Part shown: piece by piece, positions 26,989 to 35,007 of the stretch
Layout: the number at the start of each line of letters is the position of its first letter
Position numbering within the stretch: the stretch's first letter is position 1
Origin: Paenibacillus monticola
GTDB lineage: Bacteria; Bacillota; Bacilli; Paenibacillales; Paenibacillaceae
Direction of reading: 5' to 3'
NCBI RefSeq assembly: GCF_009664975.1
Contig: NZ_WJXB01000001.1
Span: forward strand, 124,001-188,000
DNA length: 64,000 nucleotides
Notes under the pieces: generated by a model
Told to the model about the DNA's origin: nothing
Seen by the model: only the letters and a program-made list of their open reading frames with translations
Database searches by the model: none
Made by a program: the position numbers and the translations under genes

Positions 26989-27765
26989 ATGCATACGAAA
27001 GCCAGCTTATTGAAACAACTGCAGGAGTTGGAGCTTGACCCGCAAGGGACGATTCTAGTGCATTCTTCTTTAAAAAGTATGGGTGAAGTGCAGGGAGGTG
27101 CGGACACGGTTCTGGATGCTTTGGTCGAATATATGCGGGACGGGCTATTGGTATTGCCCACACATACCTGGGCTTATATTAACACGAATAATCCACGCTT
27201 CTCGGTTAAGGATTCTCCTTCCTGTGTCGGTATTTTGCCGGAATTGTTCCGTGCTCGTAGAGGGGTCGTTCGTTCCTGGCATCCGACACATTCGGTGGCT
27301 GCGCTGGGGGCGGATGCAGCAGAATTCACGGCAGGCGATGAGTTATGGGACACACCATGTGCCCGTGGCTCGGTCTGGGGCAAACTGCTTGACCGGAAAG
27401 CAGAGATCGTGCTGCTAGGCGTAGACCTGCGGCGGAACACGTTCATCCATGGCATCGAGGAATGGGTCAATATTCCCGGTAGAATGACAGATGAACCGGA
27501 GCAACTGTACACGGTTACTCCTGACGGAACTGTGTTATCTGTACCGTCCCGCAGGCACTGCGGTCTTTCCTGGTCGCAGCATTTCTGGAAGGTAGACGGT
27601 GTTCTGCGCGAGGCTGGTGCAATGCGTAAGGGGAGCTTCGGGGATGCAGCGGTTAGGGTGTGCGGCACGGTGGAAACCAATGAACTTCTCAGCCGGATGC
27701 TGGCAGTGAACCCGGATCTGTTCTCGGATAATGAACCTTTGAAGGGTGAATATAACAAACTGTAA
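26989..27765 (+). CDS. AAC(3)-family aminoglycoside N-acetyltransferase-like protein
   Basis: The 258-residue protein belongs to the antibiotic acetyltransferase (AAC(3)/YokD) family. Family blocks are LVHSSLKSMGEVQGGADTV, LVLPTHTW, RSWHPTHSVAALG and LLGVDLRRNTFIHGIEE. Members acetylate the 3-amino group of aminoglycosides using acetyl-CoA, but many chromosomal Firmicute copies have no proven resistance role. GAGGGAG precedes the ATG. No mobile element flanks it and its composition matches its neighbours, so it looks like resident chromosomal DNA. Confidence 0.88.
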   Translation: MHTKASLLKQLQELELDPQGTILVHSSLKSMGEVQGGADTVLDALVEYMRDGLLVLPTHTWAYINTNNPRFSVKDSPSCVGILPELFRARRGVVRSWHPTHSVAALGADAAEFTAGDELWDTPCARGSVWGKLLDRKAEIVLLGVDLRRNTFIHGIEEWVNIPGRMTDEPEQLYTVTPDGTVLSVPSRRHCGLSWSQHFWKVDGVLREAGAMRKGSFGDAAVRVCGTVETNELLSRMLAVNPDLFSDNEPLKGEYNKL

Positions 27766-27848
27766 GCGTGGGTGTATCCTCAATCTGGCTAGACCCTATC
27801 AATGTATGGTATATTATTCTCACATAAAACATAGTAAGGAGATTGGAA

Positions 27849-28781
27849 ATGGAAAAAACATTGGTCTTTGGTCACAAAAATCCGGATACGGATACGATTT
27901 GTTCGGCAATAGCATATGCTGCACTTAAGAAAGAACTGGGCTGGGATGCTGAGCCTGTTCGTCTGGGAGAAGTAAGTGGTGAAACACAATTCGCACTGGA
28001 TCACTTTGGAGTGCCAGCTCCACGTCTAGTAGAGAACGTAGCCGCTGAAGTGAAACAGGTTATTCTGGTTGACCATAATGAACGCCAACAAAGCGCGAAT
28101 GATATTGATCAGGTACGTGTTGTTGAGGTTATTGACCACCACCGGATCGCTAACTTTGAGACGGCTCATCCCCTGTACTATCGTGCTGAGCCCGTAGGCT
28201 GTACAGCTACAATCCTTAACAAGTTGTATAAAGAAAACGGAGTCGCTATTCCTAAGGAGATCGCTGGTCTGATGCTTTCCGCGATCATTTCTGATTCCTT
28301 GCTGTTCAAATCACCAACCTGCACACCAGAAGATGTAGCTGCAGCACGTGAACTAGCCGAAATCGCTGGCGTAGACGCTGAAACCTACGGATTGGCTTTG
28401 CTCAAAGCAGGTGCTGATCTTAGTGACAAGACGATTGCGCAACTCGTTTCTCTTGATGCCAAGGAATTCAAGATGGGCGCATACAAAGTCGAAATCGCGC
28501 AAGTAAATGCAGTGGACGTTAACGATGTACTCTCCAAGCAAGCCGAACTGGAAGCTGCACTTACGTCCATAATTGAGGAAAAGGGTTTGGATCTGTTCTT
28601 GTTCGTCGTTACAGATATCCTGAACAACGATTCGGTTGGACTGGCTCTGGGACGTAATGCTGGAGCAGTAGAACAGGCCTACAATGTGAAGCTTGACGAC
28701 AATAAAGCCATCCTTAAAGGCGTGGTTTCCCGCAAATCGCAGATCGTACCGATTCTTACGGAGACGATGGCGAAACTGTAA
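27849..28781 (+). CDS. ppaC: Manganese-dependent inorganic pyrophosphatase (family II)
   Basis: The 310-residue DHH-superfamily enzyme has N-terminal metal-binding motifs [18 protein letters not shown] and DHHRI, and a C-terminal DHHA2 substrate domain containing [11 protein letters not shown]. It hydrolyses pyrophosphate in the cytoplasm. There is no CBS insertion, so it is the short form. ATG 27849 follows AAGGAG; an in-frame TTG six bases earlier is not needed. A terminator lies at 28803-28848. Confidence 0.96.
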   Translation: MEKTLVFGHKNPDTDTICSAIAYAALKKELGWDAEPVRLGEVSGETQFALDHFGVPAPRLVENVAAEVKQVILVDHNERQQSANDIDQVRVVEVIDHHRIANFETAHPLYYRAEPVGCTATILNKLYKENGVAIPKEIAGLMLSAIISDSLLFKSPTCTPEDVAAARELAEIAGVDAETYGLALLKAGADLSDKTIAQLVSLDAKEFKMGAYKVEIAQVNAVDVNDVLSKQAELEAALTSIIEEKGLDLFLFVVTDILNNDSVGLALGRNAGAVEQAYNVKLDDNKAILKGVVSRKSQIVPILTETMAKL

Positions 28782-28802
28782 CCAAGATTTCAACTTATAA
28801 GC

Positions 28803-28848
28803 AGAGCCCTTGCCCAGATCATTTGATGATTGCGGTGGGGCTCTTTTT
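28803..28848 (+). terminator. Intrinsic terminator after ppaC
   Basis: AGAGCCC pairs with GGGGCTCT, with an internal ATCAT/ATGAT stem, followed by TTTTT. Confidence 0.8.
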
Positions 28849-29030
28849 AGTGGCATAGTTTCACTGAAAATATCGCCTTTGCTGAACTGCATTCTCTGCA
28901 GCAAAGTCCTGCATTCAACATATGGAGAAGTGCGTGATTTTTTGTTTTCTTGTGCTTTCTGCTACAATATTTCTAGGACTACTAATTGGATGAAACTATA
29001 CTGTTCTGACTATGACAAGGAGGGGATTCC

Positions 29031-29732
29031 ATGATTCAATTATATACCGCTGACTCCGCACATCGCTTTGACCACGGCTGGCTAAAGGGCAGTCATGTTT
29101 TCTCGTTCGGGGATTTCTATGATCCTGATAATACAGCCTTTGGCCCGATGCGGGTCTGCAACGATGACACTATTTTTCCGGGGAGAGGTTTTGGTGCCCA
29201 TCCACATAGTGACATGGAGATAGTCTCCATTGTTCTATCGGGAAGGCTTCGGCATGAAGATAATTTAGGGAATGTAGTGGAGACAACCTTCGGTGGCATT
29301 CAACGAATGTCGGCGGGTACGGGGGCGATCCATACAGAGCATAACCCTTCTGAAGATGAACCTGTACGTCTGCTGCAACTATGGTTTATGCCCCGAACAC
29401 GTGGCACTGCGCCATCCTATGCCACAGGCCGGTTCGATCCAGCCAAACTAAATGGGAAACTGCTGCCGATTGTCGCTGCTGAAAGTTCAGAAGAGGTCGT
29501 TGATATTGGCCAGGACATGACGATTTATCTAGGTCGGTTGGACGTAAGCCAAGAGCTGGTATTTAAGCAGGAGGCCGGAAGACGCATATTTATATATCTT
29601 GTCGAAGGGGTGCTGGAGGTAGACGGGAATACAGTACTGCATCCAGGTGATTCGGTACGCATTACCGAGATCAGCGAGCTTAAGCTTGTCGCCTCGGAGG
29701 CTGCTCATGTCATGCTGATTGATTTACCTTGA
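29031..29732 (+). CDS. Pirin-family bicupin protein
   Basis: The 233-residue cupin protein has the pirin metal-binding signature (GFGAHPHSDMEIVSIVLSG and GTGAIHTEHNPS, giving His/His/His/Glu ligands) and a second C-terminal cupin fold. Relatives (YhhW/YhaK) can act as quercetinases or redox sensors. AAGGAGGGG precedes the ATG. It is followed 29 bases later by a small gene of unknown function and probably cotranscribed with it. Confidence 0.92.
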   Translation: MIQLYTADSAHRFDHGWLKGSHVFSFGDFYDPDNTAFGPMRVCNDDTIFPGRGFGAHPHSDMEIVSIVLSGRLRHEDNLGNVVETTFGGIQRMSAGTGAIHTEHNPSEDEPVRLLQLWFMPRTRGTAPSYATGRFDPAKLNGKLLPIVAAESSEEVVDIGQDMTIYLGRLDVSQELVFKQEAGRRIFIYLVEGVLEVDGNTVLHPGDSVRITEISELKLVASEAAHVMLIDLP

Positions 29733-29761
29733 TTTGCTATAACTTGTAGGAGGGATGAGAA

Positions 29762-30088
29762 ATGGCGCAGGAGAGAGTGTTGGTTAAACATTCAGTAACC
29801 GGACGTTTGCTGCTCAGCAGCACTGATGGGCTAACTTATACCTTTGATCATGCAGGTGAGCTTACGCTGGTAACTATAAATGGTGTACCTGCAGACAAAG
29901 GAGCAGCAGTAGTGGAGCTCAAGTCCGAGTTGAATGTGTTCCGCTTCGAGGAACCGCAAGGTGGACCCATTATTAAGCATTGGTATTATGTCGGCGACAA
30001 TCCGGTTACCTATGATGAAGCCGCCCAGCGGCTAACACTGTCAGTGCAATCGGAGATTGAGTATCGGCCGGATCAATATTGGGAATGA
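29762..30088 (+). CDS. Conserved-looking hypothetical protein downstream of pirin
   Basis: The 108-residue soluble protein has no signal peptide or membrane segment. Its predicted beta-rich sequence contains a HWYYVGDNPVTYDEAAQRL block. TAGGAGGG lies 8 bases before the ATG, and the spacing to pirin suggests one operon. I do not recognise the family and assign no function. Confidence 0.75.
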   Translation: MAQERVLVKHSVTGRLLLSSTDGLTYTFDHAGELTLVTINGVPADKGAAVVELKSELNVFRFEEPQGGPIIKHWYYVGDNPVTYDEAAQRLTLSVQSEIEYRPDQYWE

Positions 30089-30128
30089 GCCGGGAAGTAA
30101 TATTGCAAGCTGCTCACACAAAAATAGA

Positions 30129-30169
30129 CTCTCCTATAATAGTTGTATGTGCAACTTAATATAGGAGAG
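30129..30169 (+). other. Hairpin with perfect 10-bp stem enclosing a Shine-Dalgarno-like sequence
   Basis: CTCTCCTATA (30129-30138) pairs exactly with TATAGGAGAG (30160-30169), with an inner AGTTG/CAACT stem. The 3' arm contains AGGAGAG, located 7 bases before an ATG (30177) that opens a 42-codon frame. There is no T-run, so a classical terminator is unlikely. It lies between the pirin operon and the leucine dehydrogenase gene. Confidence 0.5.
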
Positions 30170-30279
30170 AATTCTCATGGGCACGAATTACCACAGTACA
30201 TTTCTAACAATAGAGGTTAGATTGTGGTGGAATCCAAATAGAATATACATAAATTTTCACAGTAAAAGCACAAATTATG

Positions 30280-30308
30280 TTGACAATTATGTCTGCATAT
30301 ACTAGCTT
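30280..30308 (+). promoter_or_regulatory. Probable sigma-A promoter of leucine dehydrogenase gene
   Basis: TTGACA (30280-30285) is an exact -35. A weak -10 (TAGCTT, 30303-30308) follows after 17 bases. The start codon is about 50 bases downstream. Confidence 0.5.
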
Positions 30309-30309
30309 T

Positions 30310-30324
30310 GTTATGAAACATAAC
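30310..30324 (+). promoter_or_regulatory. Perfect palindrome at the leucine dehydrogenase transcription start region
   Basis: GTTATG-AAA-CATAAC is a perfect 6-3-6 inverted repeat immediately downstream of the probable promoter, the position of a repressor operator. The cognate regulator is unknown. Confidence 0.45.
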
Positions 30325-30359
30325 ATTAATGATAGATAAGAGACAGGAGAATTGGAGAA

Positions 30360-31466
30360 ATGGAATTGTTTGCAGCAATGGAGCGGGACGATTATGAGGA
30401 ACTATTGTTTTGTCAGGATAAGGCATCAGGATTAAAGGCGATCATCGCGATTCATGACACGACACTAGGTCCCGCACTAGGTGGAACACGGATGTGGACT
30501 TATGCTTCCGAAGAGGAAGCCATTGTGGACGCGCTTCGATTGGCGAAAGGTATGACTTACAAGAATGCTATATCTGGGTTGAACTTGGGCGGTGGGAAAA
30601 CAGTTATTATTGGGGACCCCAAAAAAGACAAGAACGAGGCCATGCTCCGCGCCTTTGGAAGATACATACAAGGCTTGAACGGCCGTTATATTACGGCTGA
30701 AGATGTAGGCACCACCGAAGAGGACATGAACATCATTTATCAGGAGACTGATTATGTTACTGGAACTTCACCTAGCTACGGTTCCTCTGGCAATCCTTCT
30801 CCAGCTACGGCTTATGGCGTATACATGGGGATGAAGGCAGCGGCCAAAGTGGCCTTTGGTAGTGATTTGCTGGAAGGCAAGACCGTGGCTGTTCAAGGTG
30901 TGGGGAATGTAGCGTATACGCTGTGCAAATATCTGCATGATGAGGGAGCACAACTTATTGTAACGGATATTAACAAGGAAGCTGTAAATCGTGCAGTAGA
31001 GGCTTTTGGTGCAACGGCAGTTGATCCCGCTGATATCGTGGGGGTGAACTGTGATATTTATGCTCCTTGTGCACTCGGTGCAACCATCAACGATGTTTCA
31101 CTTCCCCTCCTAAAGGCAAAGGTTGTCGCTGGTGCGGCTAACAACCAGTTGAAAGAACCCCGGCATGGTGATATTCTGCATCAAATGGGGATTGTCTACG
31201 CACCCGATTATGTGATTAATGCGGGCGGGGTAATCAATATTGCCGATGAACTAAACGGCTATAATAAAGAACGTGCTCTAAAGCAGGTAGCGAAGATTTA
31301 TGATAGCATCACCCGTGTGCTGGAGATTTCAAGTACTAGTGGCATTCCCTCCTATGCCGCTGCCGATCACCTCGCACAGGAACGTATAGCTTCCATCCAG
31401 AATAGTCGTAGTACCTTCCTGCAGAATGGCAATCATGCTCTTAGCAGAAGAAATTTGCGCGGATAA
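30360..31466 (+). CDS. bcd: Leucine dehydrogenase (Glu/Leu/Phe/Val dehydrogenase family)
   Basis: The 368-residue NAD-dependent amino-acid dehydrogenase has the catalytic glycine-rich loop with Lys ([14 protein letters not shown]), the second catalytic Lys region KGMTYKNA and the dinucleotide motif GVGNVAY. It deaminates branched-chain amino acids to their keto acids, supplying branched fatty-acid precursors. AGGAGAATTGGAGAA precedes the ATG. The length matches leucine dehydrogenases of Bacillus. A perfect palindrome sits at the promoter. Confidence 0.93.
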   Translation: MELFAAMERDDYEELLFCQDKASGLKAIIAIHDTTLGPALGGTRMWTYASEEEAIVDALRLAKGMTYKNAISGLNLGGGKTVIIGDPKKDKNEAMLRAFGRYIQGLNGRYITAEDVGTTEEDMNIIYQETDYVTGTSPSYGSSGNPSPATAYGVYMGMKAAAKVAFGSDLLEGKTVAVQGVGNVAYTLCKYLHDEGAQLIVTDINKEAVNRAVEAFGATAVDPADIVGVNCDIYAPCALGATINDVSLPLLKAKVVAGAANNQLKEPRHGDILHQMGIVYAPDYVINAGGVINIADELNGYNKERALKQVAKIYDSITRVLEISSTSGIPSYAAADHLAQERIASIQNSRSTFLQNGNHALSRRNLRG

Positions 31467-31575
31467 AGTGAATTTGGTGCGAATTAATCCATAAGGTGAG
31501 AAATGTCGTGGACAATCTCATGGATAATTAGGAAGATAGAACCAAATCCAAGGTTGATTTGAAAGGTGAATGTCC

Positions 31576-31917
31576 ATGTCGGCACTAAATATGGAGTCTT
31601 TAACGAATTACGGAAGAGGGGAGTCCTATTTTGACGGTTCCCTGCTAGAGTACATTGGCTGGTGTCTGGTTGGCTGGTTAGTGACGGTTTGTACCTTGGG
31701 CATATGCTATCCCTGGTCGATCGTGATGATCTATCGCTGGAAAGTAGAGCATACGGTGGTGGAAGGCCGGCGGTTACGGTTTGAAGGAACAGCAGTAAGC
31801 CTATTCGGACAATGGATCAAATGGTTCCTTTTATCGATTATTACCCTTGGAATTTACGGATTCTGGGTGTTTATCAAGCTGGAACAATGGAAGACTAAGA
31901 ACACTTATTTCCAGTAA
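31576..31917 (+). CDS. Small DUF898-like membrane protein
   Basis: The 113-residue protein has two hydrophobic segments. The repeated pattern LGICYPWSIVMIYRWKVEHT and LGIYGFWVFIKLEQWKTKNT is characteristic of DUF898 (YjgN-like) membrane proteins. Function is unknown. ATG 31576 is 7 bases from AAAGGTGA; ATG 31570 would be too close. A terminator follows at 31956-32010. Confidence 0.75.
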   Translation: MSALNMESLTNYGRGESYFDGSLLEYIGWCLVGWLVTVCTLGICYPWSIVMIYRWKVEHTVVEGRRLRFEGTAVSLFGQWIKWFLLSIITLGIYGFWVFIKLEQWKTKNTYFQ

Positions 31918-31955
31918 TGATTTCAATCACCTTTTGAGATCAGCACTCTACATAC

Positions 31956-32010
31956 AAAACTCGGCACGCCCTTATCCGGAAATTGATCCGGTAGAGCTGC
32001 CGAGTTTTGT
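31956..32010. terminator. Bidirectional terminator between DUF898 gene and cyclophilin gene
   Basis: AAAACTCGGCA pairs with TGCCGAGTTTT, with an internal CCGG/CCGG stem and T-rich flanks on both strands. The two flanking genes converge on it. Confidence 0.82.
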
Positions 32011-32050
32011 TGTTGAATAGGCCATTTTTTATCATTCTAAATCTGGAACT

Positions 32051-32722
32051 TTATTGTACCTTTTGTGGTTCAGGATAAGTGACGCCTAGTGTATCGACAG
32101 TTACCTTCTTCATCGCTGGCGGTTGATTTGGTCGATCTGAATTGTCACGCGGAAGATTCACGATGCTGTCAACAACCTCAAGTCCTTCTGTCACTTTGCC
32201 GAAAGCGGCATAGCTTCCATCAAGACTCGGGTAAGTGTCAGCCATTATAAAGAATTGGGAACCAGCAGTATTGGCTTCCTGAGATCTTGCCATGGAAAGA
32301 ATTCCCTTCGTATGCAGCACGTTATTAACGAACCCATTGCTGGTGAATTCTCCGGCAATACTGTAACCCGGACCGCCCATGCCTGTACCGTCAGGATCAC
32401 CCCCCTGGATCATCATGCCCGGGATCACTCTATGAAAAATAGTGCCGTCATAGAAGCCTTTTTGGATTAATGAGATGAAATTGTTCACCGTATTCGGCGC
32501 TACCTCAGGGTAAAGCTCAGCCTTAATGATGCTCCCATTATCCATTTCGATAGTCACTATGGGGTGGCTAGCCGTTGCCGAAGGTAGTCCTTCTGTTGCC
32601 GTAACGGCATTCCCTGTTGCAGCATTGCTGTTGTCCGGTTTATTCCCGCAACCCGCCACAACTACCAGTAGTATACAGACCATCATCAGAAATAGGCCGT
32701 GTTTTGTTCGTCTAAGCTTCAC
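32051..32722 (-). CDS. Cyclophilin-type peptidyl-prolyl isomerase lipoprotein
   Basis: The 223-residue product has a lipoprotein signal (VVVAGC lipobox), a short Asn/Thr/Ala linker and a cyclophilin domain. Active-site blocks are TIFHRVIPGMMIQGGDPDGTG, SMARSQEANTAGSQFFIMA and YAAFGKV. It should catalyse proline isomerisation during folding of secreted proteins at the outer face of the membrane. The start is GTG with AAAGGAGAG upstream. It is divergent from the MFS exporter gene. Confidence 0.93.
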   Translation of the reverse strand: MKLRRTKHGLFLMMVCILLVVVAGCGNKPDNSNAATGNAVTATEGLPSATASHPIVTIEMDNGSIIKAELYPEVAPNTVNNFISLIQKGFYDGTIFHRVIPGMMIQGGDPDGTGMGGPGYSIAGEFTSNGFVNNVLHTKGILSMARSQEANTAGSQFFIMADTYPSLDGSYAAFGKVTEGLEVVDSIVNLPRDNSDRPNQPPAMKKVTVDTLGVTYPEPQKVQ

Positions 32723-32892
32723 TAGTCAATCTCTCCTTTATCGTGGAAGAACTCATTGTCATTATTCATAATAACTCCTTTGCCCCACTTCTTGCAAAAG
32801 TCAGGTGAGCTACTTGGGATTGGCACATGTTCAAAAGAGGTTTAGAATAATAGGGGTGCTTCCGAGAAAACAGCAGAAAGGGTGTGTGCATA

Positions 32893-34101
32893 TTGAATTT
32901 TTCATGGAAGCGGAATCTGGTTGTACTCTGGATAGGCGTTTTCTTTTGCAGCATGGCGTATACAATCTCGATTCCATTTCTCTCTATCTTTCTTACCGAT
33001 GATCTCGGCATAACCAATAATCTGGAGCTTTGGTCGGGTATTAGCTTTGGCATCACCTTTTTGGCCAGTGCCTTGATCTCTCCCTTCTGGGGATCTTTGG
33101 CTGATAAATATGGCCGTAAACCGATGCTTATCCGTTCCGGCTTTAGTCTTGCGGCCTTGTATTTGCTCAATTATTTCGTGCATGATCCATACATATTCCT
33201 GATCGTGCGTGTGCTTCAGGGTCTGCTGGCTGGTTTTGTTCCGGCTGCCATTGCGATGGTAGCTACCAACACCCCTGAGGACAAGACGGGTTATGCCCTC
33301 AGTATTATGTCTACAGCGGGAGCAACGGGCAGCATTTTGGGACCGTTAATCGGCGGTGTAGTCAGCTATTATTCCGGTAACCGTAACGCTTTTTTATTCT
33401 CGGCGGTTATGGTGCTAGTCTCGGCACTGATCGCTACTTTTTTTGCCAAAGAGGAGAATTTCGACCGTTCTGCTCCTAGATCCCACGTTAGTGATGACAT
33501 TAGGGAAGCGCGGGGCAACCGAATATTTATTACATTGGTCTTACTGGCGGGTATAAGTACCTTTTCAGTTATGACTTTAGAGCCACTGATTCCGATCTAT
33601 TTGCTGGATATGGGCATTTCCAAAAGTAGTGCCTCCTTAAGCTCCGGAATCGTGTTCTCTGCTGTGGGCATTGCTACCGTAATTATGGCTCCACAGTGGG
33701 GAAGAATAGGAAGTCGTAAAGGCTTTGGGGGTGTCTTGTTTATTGGGCTCATTGGCGGGGGTATCGGGAATATACTGCAGTTTTTTGTCTCGGGATATGT
33801 GGAGTTTGCGGTGCTGAGGTTTGCCTATGGCTTGTTCTATGCTGGGGTACTTCCCTCCGTAAATGCGATGATTGTGCAGGTTATCGAGCCGAGTTTTCGA
33901 GGTCGGGCCTTTGGTCTTAATCAAGCGGCAACCCAACTGGCAACGATGGCCGGACCGATTATTGGCGGTTTGCTCGGCGGTTTGATTCCGATACGCTGGG
34001 TGTTTATTCTCAATGGGGGGCTGCTGCTTGTGGCAGCGCTATTGGTTAAGTCCCGTAAGCTGGATGCTCAAATTGTAGCTGTGCGTGCAGTTGGGCAATA
34101 G
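32893..34101 (+). CDS. MFS multidrug exporter
   Basis: This protein of about 402 residues has twelve predicted membrane spans. The MFS motif A is visible in the 2-3 loop (GSLADKYGRKPML), and motif C of drug:proton antiporters appears around GATGSILGPLIGG. It probably exports drugs or small metabolites. The start is uncertain: TTG 32893 lies 10 bases from AAAGGG, whereas GTG 32884 would be only 2 bases away. A terminator follows at 34115-34155. Confidence 0.88.
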   Translation: MNFSWKRNLVVLWIGVFFCSMAYTISIPFLSIFLTDDLGITNNLELWSGISFGITFLASALISPFWGSLADKYGRKPMLIRSGFSLAALYLLNYFVHDPYIFLIVRVLQGLLAGFVPAAIAMVATNTPEDKTGYALSIMSTAGATGSILGPLIGGVVSYYSGNRNAFLFSAVMVLVSALIATFFAKEENFDRSAPRSHVSDDIREARGNRIFITLVLLAGISTFSVMTLEPLIPIYLLDMGISKSSASLSSGIVFSAVGIATVIMAPQWGRIGSRKGFGGVLFIGLIGGGIGNILQFFVSGYVEFAVLRFAYGLFYAGVLPSVNAMIVQVIEPSFRGRAFGLNQAATQLATMAGPIIGGLLGGLIPIRWVFILNGGLLLVAALLVKSRKLDAQIVAVRAVGQ

Positions 34102-34114
34102 GTCATAGACAACA

Positions 34115-34155
34115 GAAAGCAGTCAGCCTCCATAACCGGAGACTGACTGCTTTTT
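34115..34155. terminator. Intrinsic terminator after MFS gene
   Basis: AAAGCAGTCAGCCTCC pairs with GGAGACTGACTGCTTT around a six-base loop and is followed by a T-run. Confidence 0.88.
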
Positions 34156-34191
34156 GAATATCAATGGAGAAGGGCCATTCCTAATCCACGA

Positions 34192-34743
34192 TTAATCCTC
34201 TTCACCCTGGGAGCCGTTTAATACGTCGATTCCAGGCATCACATCTGTCGGTGGGGACGCAGGATCAACTGCCGATTCTGGATCAATGTCGTCAGCATCA
34301 GGAATATCCTCTAGCGGAAGGTCTTCATCCTCATCTAGGGGAGGCTCTTCGTCATAATCAATAAGGCCTTCGCTTAATCCAGCGGTCTCCGCTGCGAGCG
34401 CCGCATCGGACTCCAGCAACTCGTCCCGCTCCGGTGCTGGAGAAGCAAGGATGCTTTCCTCGCGGTCAGCCCGCCGGCCAAGTCCGGAATCCGGAACGTT
34501 TAGACCAATATCAGCGGCCAGATATTTATCGCCTACCAGAACGGGATCGGAGCCATCATCAACGATACCATCGAAATCAACCGGGGTAGCTCCAACGGGC
34601 TCATGGCTTGTCAGTGATGACTCGAGGGAGCTTACAGGACGTAAATCATCCACAGGAATATCTTGTTCCGGCGGAATATCTCCCAACTTTGTGTAACGCT
34701 CGTATGCAAAATCGGCTTCAGTCTTATTGAATTCGTTGCCCAT
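34192..34743 (-). CDS. Highly acidic, probably disordered protein of unknown function
   Basis: The 183-residue protein is dominated by Asp, Glu, Pro and Ser, with an extremely acidic stretch near residues 125-160 (EEPPLDEDEDLPLEDIPDAD) and no hydrophobic segment. AAAAAGGAGATG precedes the ATG by a normal distance, so translation is well supported. I do not recognise it. The composition suggests an intrinsically disordered cytoplasmic protein. It is divergent from the first histidine kinase gene. Confidence 0.7.
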   Translation of the reverse strand: MGNEFNKTEADFAYERYTKLGDIPPEQDIPVDDLRPVSSLESSLTSHEPVGATPVDFDGIVDDGSDPVLVGDKYLAADIGLNVPDSGLGRRADREESILASPAPERDELLESDAALAAETAGLSEGLIDYDEEPPLDEDEDLPLEDIPDADDIDPESAVDPASPPTDVMPGIDVLNGSQGEED

Positions 34744-35007
34744 AGCCGTTCATCTCCTTTTTAGTCATGCTCATTAAATCCCTATAATAATAATTTACCC
34801 TCTCATGAGATAGCGAATCTTCTCACGGATACAGTCCTGTGCTTAATATATTCATTCAGGTGCTGTATTAACCCCTTTACATTTCAAATTATACGTCTTA
34901 TTTCGAGCTGTTTTGCGGAGTAGTGGCAGGTATAAGTGCGAAGACTGTCGAAAATAAGAATCAAATGAACCACATAAATACAACTAACGACTTACTGAGG
35001 TGCCAGG

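Noticed and set aside
26989..27765. Acquired aminoglycoside resistance gene
   Set aside because: No mobile element or composition shift; such AAC(3)-like genes are common chromosomal genes in this group.
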